From Thermobifida halotolerans (GTDB lineage: Bacteria; Actinomycetota; Actinomycetes; Streptosporangiales; Streptosporangiaceae): a DNA stretch of 64,000 nucleotides. The stretch spans positions 1,364,001-1,428,000 of the forward strand of contig NZ_CP063196.1 of assembly GCF_003574835.2 (NCBI RefSeq). The letters run 5' to 3'. A model generated the notes under the pieces. It was not told the DNA's origin, searched no databases, and worked only from the letters and a program-made list of their open reading frames with translations. Positions 55,614 to 64,000 of this stretch are shown here, in pieces (the stretch's first letter is position 1; every line of letters starts with the position of its first letter). Made by a program: the position numbers and the translations under genes.

Positions 55614-57365
55614 GTGAACACGACCGGTGTGTGGAACTTCTCGGTGTGGGCGCCCACCGTCGGACGGGTCGGGGTGCGGGTGGACGGGGTGGACCACCCC
55701 ATGGCCGCCGATGAGGGCGGGTGGCACCGCGCGCGGGTGGCGGGGGCGGGTCCGGGCAGCGACTACGCCTTCCTGCTCGGCGGCGACGACACCCCGCTGC
55801 CCGACCCGAAGGCGGTGTGGCAGCCCCACGGGGTGCACGGCCCCACCCGCGTCTACGACCACTCGGCCTTCGCCTGGACCGACACCGCCTGGACCGGGCG
55901 GGCGCTGGCCGGATCGGTGGTCTACGAACTGCACGTGGGCACCTTCACCGCCGAGGGCACCTTCGACGCCGCGATCCGCCGCCTGGACCACCTCGTCGAC
56001 CTCGGCGTGGACTTCGTGGAGCTCATGCCGGTCAACGCCTTCGACGGCCACCACGGCTGGGGCTACGACGGCGTGCTGTGGAGCGCGGTGCACGAACCCT
56101 ACGGCGGCCCCGACGGGCTCAAACGGTTCGTCGACGCCTGCCACGCCCGAGGTGTCGCCGTACTGCTCGACGTCGTCTACAACCACCTCGGCCCCTCGGG
56201 TGCCTACCTGCCCCGGTTCGGGCCCTACTTCAGCGGCGAGAACGCGTGGGGCCCCTCCCTCAACCTGGACGGTCCCGGCTCCGACGAGGTGCGCGCCCAC
56301 GTCGTCACCGGTGCGCTGTCGTGGCTGCGCGACTTCCACCTGGACGGGCTGCGCCTGGACGCGGTGCACGCGCTGCGCGACTCCCGCGCCGAACCGGTCC
56401 TGGCCGAACTGTCGGCGGAGGTGGACGCGCTCGCCGCCGGTCTGCGCCGTCCGCTGACCCTGGTCGCCGAGTCCGACCGCAACGACCCGGCCACGGTCAC
56501 CGCGCGCGAGGCGGGCGGGCTCGGGATGACCGCGCAGTGGTGCGACGACGTGCACCACGCGCTGCATGCCGCGCTCACCGGCGAGGACCACGGCTACTAC
56601 CGGGACTTCGCCCGACCGCAGGTGCTGGCCCACACCCTGCGGCACGTGTTCTGGCACGCCGGAACCTACTCGTCGTTTCGCGGGCGCACCCACGGACGCC
56701 CCGTGGACACCGCGCGCCTGCCCGGCCACCGGTTCGTGGCGTTCCTGCAGAACCACGACCAGGTCGGCAACCGCGCCGTCGGCGACCGGCTGTCGGCCAC
56801 GGTGTCGACCGGGCTGCTGGGCTGCGGCGCGGCGCTGCTGCTGTGCTCGCCCTACACCCCGATGCTGTTCATGGGGGAGGAGTGGGCGGCCAGCACGCCG
56901 TGGCGGTTCTTCGCGTCCTTCCCCGACCCGGAGCTGGCCGCCTCGGTGCGGCGGGGGCGGCGGCGCGAGTTCGCCGCGCACGGCTGGGGCGAGGCCGAGG
57001 TGCCCGACCCGGTCGACCCGGACACCCGCGACGTCTCGGTGCTGCGCTGGGAGGAGCGCGACCGCGGCGACCACGCCCGGATCCTCCGGCTGTACCGGGA
57101 CCTGATCGCGCTGCGCCGCGCCCACCCGGAACTGGCCGACCCCCGCCTGGACCGCCTCACCGTCGAGGCGGGAGCGGACGGTCGGCTGCTGGTGCTGCAC
57201 CGGGGACCGCTGCGGCTGGTGTGCAACCTCGGCGACGTCCCGGCCGCCGCCCCGCTGGACCGCCCCGCGACGGCGACACTGCTGACGTGGGGCGGGGCCG
57301 AGGTGGACGGGGCGGCGGTGGAGTTGCGGGCGGCCTCCTTCGCGCTGGTGCGCGTGGCCGGGTAG
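55614..57365 (+). CDS. treZ: Malto-oligosyltrehalose trehalohydrolase
   Basis: A 583-residue GH13 enzyme. It starts with the N-terminal CBM48-like VWNFSVWAPTVGRVGVRVDG. Barrel motifs: DVVYNHLGPSG, nucleophile Asp in LDGLRLDAVHALRD near 248, acid Glu in LVAESDRND near 286, and FLQNHDQVGNRA near 382. It releases free trehalose from maltooligosyltrehalose, the step after TreY. It begins 51 bases after the peptide-transport ATPase gene, and its stop is only 3 bases from that of the convergent GH1 gene. Confidence 0.95.
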   Translation: MNTTGVWNFSVWAPTVGRVGVRVDGVDHPMAADEGGWHRARVAGAGPGSDYAFLLGGDDTPLPDPKAVWQPHGVHGPTRVYDHSAFAWTDTAWTGRALAGSVVYELHVGTFTAEGTFDAAIRRLDHLVDLGVDFVELMPVNAFDGHHGWGYDGVLWSAVHEPYGGPDGLKRFVDACHARGVAVLLDVVYNHLGPSGAYLPRFGPYFSGENAWGPSLNLDGPGSDEVRAHVVTGALSWLRDFHLDGLRLDAVHALRDSRAEPVLAELSAEVDALAAGLRRPLTLVAESDRNDPATVTAREAGGLGMTAQWCDDVHHALHAALTGEDHGYYRDFARPQVLAHTLRHVFWHAGTYSSFRGRTHGRPVDTARLPGHRFVAFLQNHDQVGNRAVGDRLSATVSTGLLGCGAALLLCSPYTPMLFMGEEWAASTPWRFFASFPDPELAASVRRGRRREFAAHGWGEAEVPDPVDPDTRDVSVLRWEERDRGDHARILRLYRDLIALRRAHPELADPRLDRLTVEAGADGRLLVLHRGPLRLVCNLGDVPAAAPLDRPATATLLTWGGAEVDGAAVELRAASFALVRVAG

Positions 57366-57368
57366 AGG

Positions 57369-58760
<1,392 letters not shown>

Positions 58761-58786
58761 AGAAGCTCCTGGGTGGCTGTCCACGG

Positions 58787-58800
58787 TTGGTTAACCGGTT
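58787..58800. promoter_or_regulatory. Palindromic site TTGGTTAACCGGTT before the GH1 gene
   Basis: GGTTAACC (58789-58796) and AACCGGTT (58793-58800) are overlapping perfect 8-bp palindromes, 27-40 bases before the GH1 start. AT-rich with a central CG, as in LacI-type operators, but different from the CelR box. Confidence 0.4.
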
Positions 58801-58892
58801 CAGCGTCCGACGTGGGGCGCTGCCGGGTGCGGGTTGACGGTGCGGCGGGTGTCGGGGCTGCGCGCAGAGAGATCTGACCTCAGCGTAACCCA

Positions 58893-58921
58893 TTGACACC
58901 GTTGAGTGATCCTGTTTCTAT
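58893..58921 (+). promoter_or_regulatory. Promoter of the cellulase gene
   Basis: TTGACA (58893-58898), 17-bp spacer, TTCTAT (58916-58921). The CelR box follows about 19 bases later, so a bound repressor would block initiation or early elongation. Confidence 0.55.
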
Positions 58922-58939
58922 GTCATAGGTCACATGATA

Positions 58940-58953
58940 TGGGAGCGCTCCCA
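58940..58953. promoter_or_regulatory. CelR operator, perfect TGGGAGCGCTCCCA
   Basis: Exact 14-bp inverted repeat reported for CelR, the LacI-family repressor of cellulase genes in T. fusca that is released by cellobiose. It lies 66 bases before the cellulase start codon and downstream of its promoter. No celR gene is in this window. Confidence 0.93.
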
Positions 58954-59018
58954 AACATGTGGCCTCCGCATGCGGTCATCCTCCCAGATCGACGATCCCC
59001 CTCCATGGAAGGACTCCC

Positions 59019-61928
59019 GTGTCCAGGAGACCCAGACCCAGATCCCCCCTCGTCGCGGTGACGGCCGCCTCCTGCGCCGCCGTGCTCGGATTCACCGCGG
59101 CACCCGCCCAGGCGGACGAGGTCAACCAGATCCGCAACGGCGACTTCGCCTCCGGAACCGCCCCCTGGTGGGGCACCGAGAACATCACGCTCGACGTCAC
59201 GGACGGCGTGCTGTGCGTGGACGTCCCCGGCGACACCACCAACGCCTGGGACGTGATCATCGGACAGGACGACGTCCCCCTGATCGCGGGAGAGTCCTAC
59301 ACGTTCTCCTTCACCGCCTCGGGGACCGCGGAGGTCCCGATCCGCACCCTGGTGCAGGAGCCGGTGGAGCCGTGGACGACCCAGATGGACGAGCGCGCCA
59401 TCCTGGGCCCGCAGACGCAGACCTACGAGTACGTGTTCACCTCCAACGCCGACTGGGACGACGCCCAGGTCGCCTTCCAGATCGGCGGCTCCGACGAGCC
59501 GTGGACGTTCTGCGTGGACGACGTGTCCATGCTGGGCGGCGCCGAACCCCCCGTCTACGAGCCCGACACCGGGCCGCGGGTCCGCGTCAACCAGGTCGGC
59601 TACCTGCCGCACGGCCCCAAGAACGCGACCGTGGTCACCGACGAGACCGGCGCGCTCGACTGGGAGCTGGCCGACGCCGACGGCACGGTCGTCGCCACCG
59701 GGCAGACCGAGCCCCACGGCTCGGACGCCTCCTCGGGGCTGAACGTCCACACCGTCGACTTCAGCTCCTACACCACCGAAGGCACCGGCTACACGCTGAC
59801 CGCCGACGGCGAGACCAGCCACCCCTTCGACATCGACGAGAGCGCCTACGAGGACCTGCGCGTCGACGCGCTGTCGTTCTACTACCCGCAGCGCAGCGGC
59901 ATCGAGATCCTCGACTCCATCGCCCCCGGCTACGGACGTGAGGCCGGACACGTGGGCGTGCCCCCCAACCAGGGCGACACCGACGTGCCGTGCGCCCCCG
60001 GCACCTGCGACTACTCCCTGGACGTGTCGGGCGGCTGGTACGACGCGGGCGACCACGGCAAGTACGTGGTCAACGGCGGCATCTCGGTGCACCAGCTGAT
60101 GAACATCCACGAGCGCTCCCAGAGCGCCGAGAGCGCCCAGCCCGACCGGCTGGCCGACTCCACGCTGCGCCTGCCCGAGACCGGCAACGACGTGCCCGAC
60201 GTGCTGGACGAGGCGCGCTGGGAGATGGAGTTCCTGCTCAGCATGCAGGTCCCCGAGGGCGAGGAGCTCGCCGGGATGGCGCACCACAAGATCCACGACG
60301 AGCAGTGGACCGGTCTGCCGCTGATGCCCGCCGACGACCCGCAGCCGCGCTACCTGCAGCCGCCGTCCACCGCGGCGACGCTGAACCTGGCGGCCACCGC
60401 CGCCCAGTGCGCCCGGGTCTTCGAGCCCTACGACGCGGCCTTCGCCGACGAGTGCCTGGAGGCCGCCGAGACCGCGTGGGACGCCGCGCAGGCCAACCCC
60501 GAGATCTACGCCCCCGCCACCGGTGAGGGCGGCGGCCCCTACAACGACAACAACGTCACCGACGAGTTCTACTGGGCCGCGGCCGAGCTGTTCCTCACCA
60601 CCGGCGCCGACGAGTACCGCACCGCGGTGACCTCGTCGCCGCTGCACACCGACGACGAGGAGGTGTTCCGCGCCTCCGGCTTCGACTGGGGCTGGACCGC
60701 TCCGCTGGCCCGCATCCAACTGGCCACGGTCCCCAACGACCTGGCCGACCGCGACCGGGTGCGCGACTCCATCGCCACGGGAGCCGACCAGTACCTGGCC
60801 AACGTCGAGTCCAGCCCGTGGGGCCTGGCCTACGACCCCGACGGCGGCGTGTTCGCGTGGGGCTCCAACAACCTGGTCCTCAACAACATGGTGGTCATGG
60901 CCGTCGCCTACGACCTCACCGGCGACACCAAGTACCGCGACGGCGTGCTGGAGGGCATGGACTACATCCTCGGCCGCAACGCGCTGAACCAGTCCTACGT
61001 CACCGGCTACGGCGAGAACGACTCCCGTAACCAGCACAGCCGCTGGTACGCCAACCAGCTCGACCCGAGCCTGCCCAACCCGCCCAAGGGCACCCTGTCG
61101 GGCGGCCCGAACTCCAACACCGCCACCTGGGACCCGATCGCCCAGGCCAGGCTGACCGGGTGCGCCCCCCAGATGTGCTACATCGACCACATCGAGTCCT
61201 GGGCCACCAACGAGCTGACCATCAACTGGAACGCTCCGCTGTCGTGGATCGCCTCCTTCGTCGCCGACCAGGACGACGCGGGCGACGAACCGGACGTCCC
61301 GGTGGAGGACGAGACCCCGCCGAGCGCCCCGGAGAACCTGGAGGTCACCGACGTCACCTCCGACAGTGCCACGGTGACCTGGGACGCCTCCACCGACGAC
61401 ACCGGGGTGGCGGGCTACGAGGTGGCCCTGCAGCACCTCGACGCGGTCACGCCGCTGGGCACCACCACCGAGACCGGCTACGAGCTGACCGACCTGCGGC
61501 CGGGCCAGGAGTACACCTTCTGGGTGAACGCCTACGACGCCGCGGGCAACCTCTCCGAGCTGGCCACCGTCACCTTCACCACCGAGGAGGGGGACGAGCC
61601 GCCCGTCTCCGGCGCCTGCGAGGTGAGCTACAGCACCACCGACTGGCCGGGAGGCTTCACCGGCTCGATCACGGTGACCAACACCGGCGACACCGCGTGG
61701 AACGGCTGGGAGCTGAGCTTCACCTTCCCGTCCGGGCAGCGCGTCAGCCACGGCTGGAGCGCCACCTGGGAGCAGGACGGTGACGAGGTGACCGTCACCG
61801 CGATGCCGTGGAACGCCTCGGTCGCCCCGGGAGGGTCGGTCACCGTCGGCTTCAACGGGACCTGGAACGGGTCCAACGACAAGCCGGAGGACTTCACCGT
61901 CAACGGTGAGCCCTGCTCGGTGGCCTAA
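59019..61928 (+). CDS. Family 9 endoglucanase, Cel9B type (CBM4-Ig-GH9-FN3-CBM2)
   Basis: A 969-residue secreted cellulase; GTG at 59019 follows GGAAGGA. Signal peptide to about residue 32 (ends APAQA). CBM4 about 33-180 ([17 protein letters not shown]), Ig-like domain about 188-280 ([20 protein letters not shown]), GH9 barrel about 285-750 with the catalytic Asp pair in [13 protein letters not shown] near 336, then [14 protein letters not shown] with the His near 665 and Asn-rich loop after it. FN3 about 766-860 and CBM2 about 866-969 end it. This module order is that of T. fusca Cel9B (E1), a classical endocellulase. Confidence 0.95.
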   Translation: MSRRPRPRSPLVAVTAASCAAVLGFTAAPAQADEVNQIRNGDFASGTAPWWGTENITLDVTDGVLCVDVPGDTTNAWDVIIGQDDVPLIAGESYTFSFTASGTAEVPIRTLVQEPVEPWTTQMDERAILGPQTQTYEYVFTSNADWDDAQVAFQIGGSDEPWTFCVDDVSMLGGAEPPVYEPDTGPRVRVNQVGYLPHGPKNATVVTDETGALDWELADADGTVVATGQTEPHGSDASSGLNVHTVDFSSYTTEGTGYTLTADGETSHPFDIDESAYEDLRVDALSFYYPQRSGIEILDSIAPGYGREAGHVGVPPNQGDTDVPCAPGTCDYSLDVSGGWYDAGDHGKYVVNGGISVHQLMNIHERSQSAESAQPDRLADSTLRLPETGNDVPDVLDEARWEMEFLLSMQVPEGEELAGMAHHKIHDEQWTGLPLMPADDPQPRYLQPPSTAATLNLAATAAQCARVFEPYDAAFADECLEAAETAWDAAQANPEIYAPATGEGGGPYNDNNVTDEFYWAAAELFLTTGADEYRTAVTSSPLHTDDEEVFRASGFDWGWTAPLARIQLATVPNDLADRDRVRDSIATGADQYLANVESSPWGLAYDPDGGVFAWGSNNLVLNNMVVMAVAYDLTGDTKYRDGVLEGMDYILGRNALNQSYVTGYGENDSRNQHSRWYANQLDPSLPNPPKGTLSGGPNSNTATWDPIAQARLTGCAPQMCYIDHIESWATNELTINWNAPLSWIASFVADQDDAGDEPDVPVEDETPPSAPENLEVTDVTSDSATVTWDASTDDTGVAGYEVALQHLDAVTPLGTTTETGYELTDLRPGQEYTFWVNAYDAAGNLSELATVTFTTEEGDEPPVSGACEVSYSTTDWPGGFTGSITVTNTGDTAWNGWELSFTFPSGQRVSHGWSATWEQDGDEVTVTAMPWNASVAPGGSVTVGFNGTWNGSNDKPEDFTVNGEPCSVA

Positions 61929-61943
61929 CCCCTGAAACGGGCC

Positions 61944-61984
61944 GGTCCGGTCCCCGTCGATGCTCGGTCGGCGGGGACCGGACC
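61944..61984 (+). terminator. Terminator after the cellulase gene
   Basis: Perfect 13-bp stem GGTCCGGTCCCCG / CGGGGACCGGACC with a 15-base loop, 16 bases after the stop codon. Confidence 0.8.
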
Positions 61985-62061
61985 GTCAGCGCCGCCCCCG
62001 CCCGGCCCGGCGGGCGGACGACGATCCCCCACCACGCCCCTCCAGGACAGGGAGGCCCGAA

Positions 62062-62781
62062 TTGCCCTCCGAGAGTCTCGCGCGCGCGGACACCGCCGTC
62101 GGACGGATGACGGTGACCCGGCGAGCGGTCGAACGGATCAAGGCGATGATCGCCGACGGCACGCTCCACCCCGGTCAGCGGCTGCCCACCGAACGGGAGC
62201 TCGCGGCGGGCATGGGGCTGTCCCGCAGTTCGATGCGGGAGGCGATCCGGGTGCTGACCACGCTGGGGGTGCTGGAGGCGCGGCACGGCGCGGGTGTCTA
62301 CGTCACCGAGCTGCGCCCCCGCGACCTGCTGGAGCCCTTCTCGGTGCTGGCCGAGATCTCCCGGGGGCGCACCCTGCTGGAGGTGGTGCAGGTGCGCCGG
62401 ATCGTCGAGCCGGCCGCCACCGCGCTGGCCGCGGTCCACGCCACCGACCGGCAACTGGGCGAGCTGGCGGCGCTGCTGGAGCGCGCCGACGGCGAGGGGG
62501 AGGCGGCCGCGGCGGACGCGGCCTTCCACCGGGCGGTCGCCGCGATGAGCGGGAACGCGACCCTGGCCGCCGTCGTCGACGGGCTGTCCTCGCCCGCCTT
62601 CGGGGCACGGGTGTGGCCCGGGAGGCAGGAGGAGGGGATGGTCGAGCGGCTGCGCGCGGACCACCGGCGCATCCACCGCGCCCTGCTGTCCCGCGACCCC
62701 GACGCGGCGAGAGCCGCCGCGACCCTGCACGTCCTGGAACTGGAGGACTGGCTCCGCGCACGCCTGTCCGACTTTTCGTGA
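62062..62781 (+). CDS. GntR-family regulator, FadR/FCD subfamily
   Basis: A 239-residue regulator. TTG at 62062 follows AGGGAGG; ATG at 62107 is the alternative. The winged helix reads TLHPGQRLPTERELAAGMGL and SRSSMREAIRVLTTLGVLEA. The C-terminal FCD helical domain has VRRIVEPAATALAAVHATD, AFHRAVAAMSGNATL and DHRRIHRALLSRDP; the His residues form the usual metal site. FCD regulators answer to carboxylic or sugar acids. It follows the cellulase after a terminator and so is not clearly part of that regulon. Confidence 0.92.
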   Translation: MPSESLARADTAVGRMTVTRRAVERIKAMIADGTLHPGQRLPTERELAAGMGLSRSSMREAIRVLTTLGVLEARHGAGVYVTELRPRDLLEPFSVLAEISRGRTLLEVVQVRRIVEPAATALAAVHATDRQLGELAALLERADGEGEAAAADAAFHRAVAAMSGNATLAAVVDGLSSPAFGARVWPGRQEEGMVERLRADHRRIHRALLSRDPDAARAAATLHVLELEDWLRARLSDFS

Positions 62782-62932
62782 GAGGAGATCCACGCCACCT
62801 CGGTGACCGCCCGAGAAGGTGTGCGGACGTTCACCTCTGTGGCGGGCGACCGCGCTCTCGGTCAGGCACGATGATCTAGGATCAGCGGGACCTCAAAGGT
62901 CCCATCACTGGATATTCACCGTTGGGGGAGCC

Positions 62933-63904
62933 GTGGCCGAAAGCAGCAGAAACCGGTCGTCGGGGTTGGCGTTCGCGGTCGCCTCCGCGCTCGCCTTCGG
63001 CGGATCCGGCCCCGCCGCGCGCCCGCTGCTCGACGCCGGACTCGACCCGCTGCACGTGACCTGGCTGCGGGTGGCCGGGGCCGCACTGCTCCTGCTGCCC
63101 GTGGCGGTCCGCCACCACCGGACGCTGCGCGCCCGTCCCGTGCTGCTGCTGGCCTACGGGATGTTTCCGATGGCGGGCGTGCAGGCGTGCTACTTCGCCG
63201 CGATCGCCCGCATCCCCGTGGGGGTGGCACTGCTCATCGAGTTCCTCGGCCCGGTGCTGGTACTGCTGTGGACGCGCGTGGTGCGACACGTCCCGGTGTC
63301 ACGCAGAGCGGCGCTCGGCGTGGTGGTGGCGGTCGCGGGACTGGGCTGCCTGGTCGAGGTGTGGGCGGGCATCCGCCTGGACGCGGTCGGTCTGCTGCTG
63401 GCCCTGGGAGCCGCGGTGGGGCAGGCCGCCTACTTCCTGCTGTCCGACACCGCGCGTGACGACGTCGACCCGCTCGCGGTCATCTCCTACGGCGCGCTCG
63501 TCGCCGCCGCCCTGATGAGCCTCTTCGCACGCCCGTGGACCCTGCCGTGGCGGACACTGGCCGACACCCTGCCGGTCACCGGGGTGGATGTTCCGGCACT
63601 GGCCCTGGTGGTGTGGCTGGCGCTGGTGTCCACCGCCGTCGCCTACGCCACCGGGGTGGCGGCGGTGCGGCGGCTGTCCCCGGTGGTCGCCGGGGCGGTG
63701 GCCTACCTGGAGGTGGTGACGTCGATCCTGCTGGCCTGGCTGCTGCTGGGCGAGGCGCTCAGTCCGGCGCAGATCACGGGCGCGGTCGCCGTGGTGGTCG
63801 GCGCGTTCCTGGCGCAGACGTCGGTGCCCTCCGCCCCCGAACCCGCGCCGGTCCCGCCGGTCCCGCCGTCCCCGCCGCGCCCGGTCGAGGACACGGCGGT
63901 GTGA
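62933..63904 (+). CDS. EamA/DMT-family transporter, RhtA-like
   Basis: 323 residues, ten predicted membrane helices in two EamA repeats (LAFAVASALAFGGSG; GLLLALGAAVGQAAYFLLSD). GTG at 62933 has GGGGGAG upstream. AIARIPVGVALLIEFLGPVL and VTSILLAWLLLGEALSPAQI are strong RhtA-type motifs, which suggests amino-acid or metabolite efflux. The C-terminal tail is Pro-rich (PAPVPPVPPSPPRP). A short hairpin GGGACCT-CAA-AGGTCCC (62887-62903) precedes the ribosome site. Confidence 0.9.
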   Translation: MAESSRNRSSGLAFAVASALAFGGSGPAARPLLDAGLDPLHVTWLRVAGAALLLLPVAVRHHRTLRARPVLLLAYGMFPMAGVQACYFAAIARIPVGVALLIEFLGPVLVLLWTRVVRHVPVSRRAALGVVVAVAGLGCLVEVWAGIRLDAVGLLLALGAAVGQAAYFLLSDTARDDVDPLAVISYGALVAAALMSLFARPWTLPWRTLADTLPVTGVDVPALALVVWLALVSTAVAYATGVAAVRRLSPVVAGAVAYLEVVTSILLAWLLLGEALSPAQITGAVAVVVGAFLAQTSVPSAPEPAPVPPVPPSPPRPVEDTAV

Positions 63905-63984
63905 GCCGTGCCCGCGGCGGCCCGGTTCGCTGTCACCGGTGTGCGCGAGGATGCCCAGCGGTGCCGGAGTCGACGAGGAGGCGA

Positions 63985-64000
63985 GTGCCGTGCGCGGGAA
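63985..64000 (+). CDS. Possible start of a gene running off the window
   Basis: GAGGAGG at 63976-63982 is followed by two candidate GTG starts, at 63985 and 63990. Only a few codons remain, so nothing can be said of the product. Confidence 0.3.

Noticed and set aside
53592-57200. A 1202-codon reverse frame opposite the fused ATPase and treZ
   Set aside because: It spans two unrelated well-supported genes and has no recognisable domain.

Overview
This is high-GC actinobacterial DNA, most likely Thermobifida or a close Nocardiopsaceae relative. The reasons are very high third-position GC, frequent GTG and TTG starts, several leaderless genes, a five-module family 9 cellulase of the Thermobifida fusca Cel9B type, and a perfect copy of the 14-bp CelR operator described from T. 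fusca. All family names come from reading motifs by eye; no search was run.

Layout. 0-7.7 kb: a partial isochorismatase-family hydrolase, a ManD-type enolase-superfamily dehydratase, a class A beta-lactamase lipoprotein, two MerR regulators with a thioredoxin, an SDR oxidoreductase, and decayed ABC-ATPase and YCII genes. 7.9-16.8 kb: an iron-siderophore uptake locus (two permeases, ATPase, binding lipoprotein, then a two-subunit ABC exporter-fold pair) with an IdeR/DtxR-like iron box in front and an AraC regulator behind. 16.9-18.9 kb: a scar made of a glycosyltransferase-methyltransferase chimera and a frameshifted secreted-protein gene. 19-24.7 kb: a CE15-CBM2 glucuronoyl esterase, a broken IS200/IS605 element that supplies the stop codon of an acyl-CoA dehydrogenase, and a divergent TetR gene. 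25-42.5 kb: penicillin acylase family protein, a ricin-beta-helix secreted protein behind a LacI-type operator, S4 protein, aminotransferase and D-Ala-D-Ala ligase-like pair, DUF2330 protein, NUDIX hydrolase, family 2 glycosyltransferase, two hydrolases, a MerR gene, PstS behind a Pho box, and AroQ. 42.9-57.4 kb: glgX/treX, treY and treZ, with treZ separated from treY by about 8.2 kb holding an rRNA methyltransferase-like gene and a peptide-type ABC operon. 57.4-62.8 kb: a GH1 beta-glucosidase and the Cel9B-like cellulase, divergently transcribed, then a FadR-type regulator. The window ends in an EamA transporter.

How the parts work together. Cel9, the CE15 esterase, the beta-helix protein and the GH1 enzyme suit growth on plant cell walls, and three of the four have LacI-type palindromes upstream. 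The treXYZ set converts glycogen to trehalose. The iron locus contains no siderophore biosynthesis genes, so the ligand may be made elsewhere in the genome or by another organism. A recurring theme is gene decay by deletion and frameshift, seen at about ten sites. Another is promoters whose -10 box ends exactly 7 nt before the start codon, including MerR-type promoters with 19-20 bp spacers. I saw no CRISPR array, rRNA or tRNA gene.
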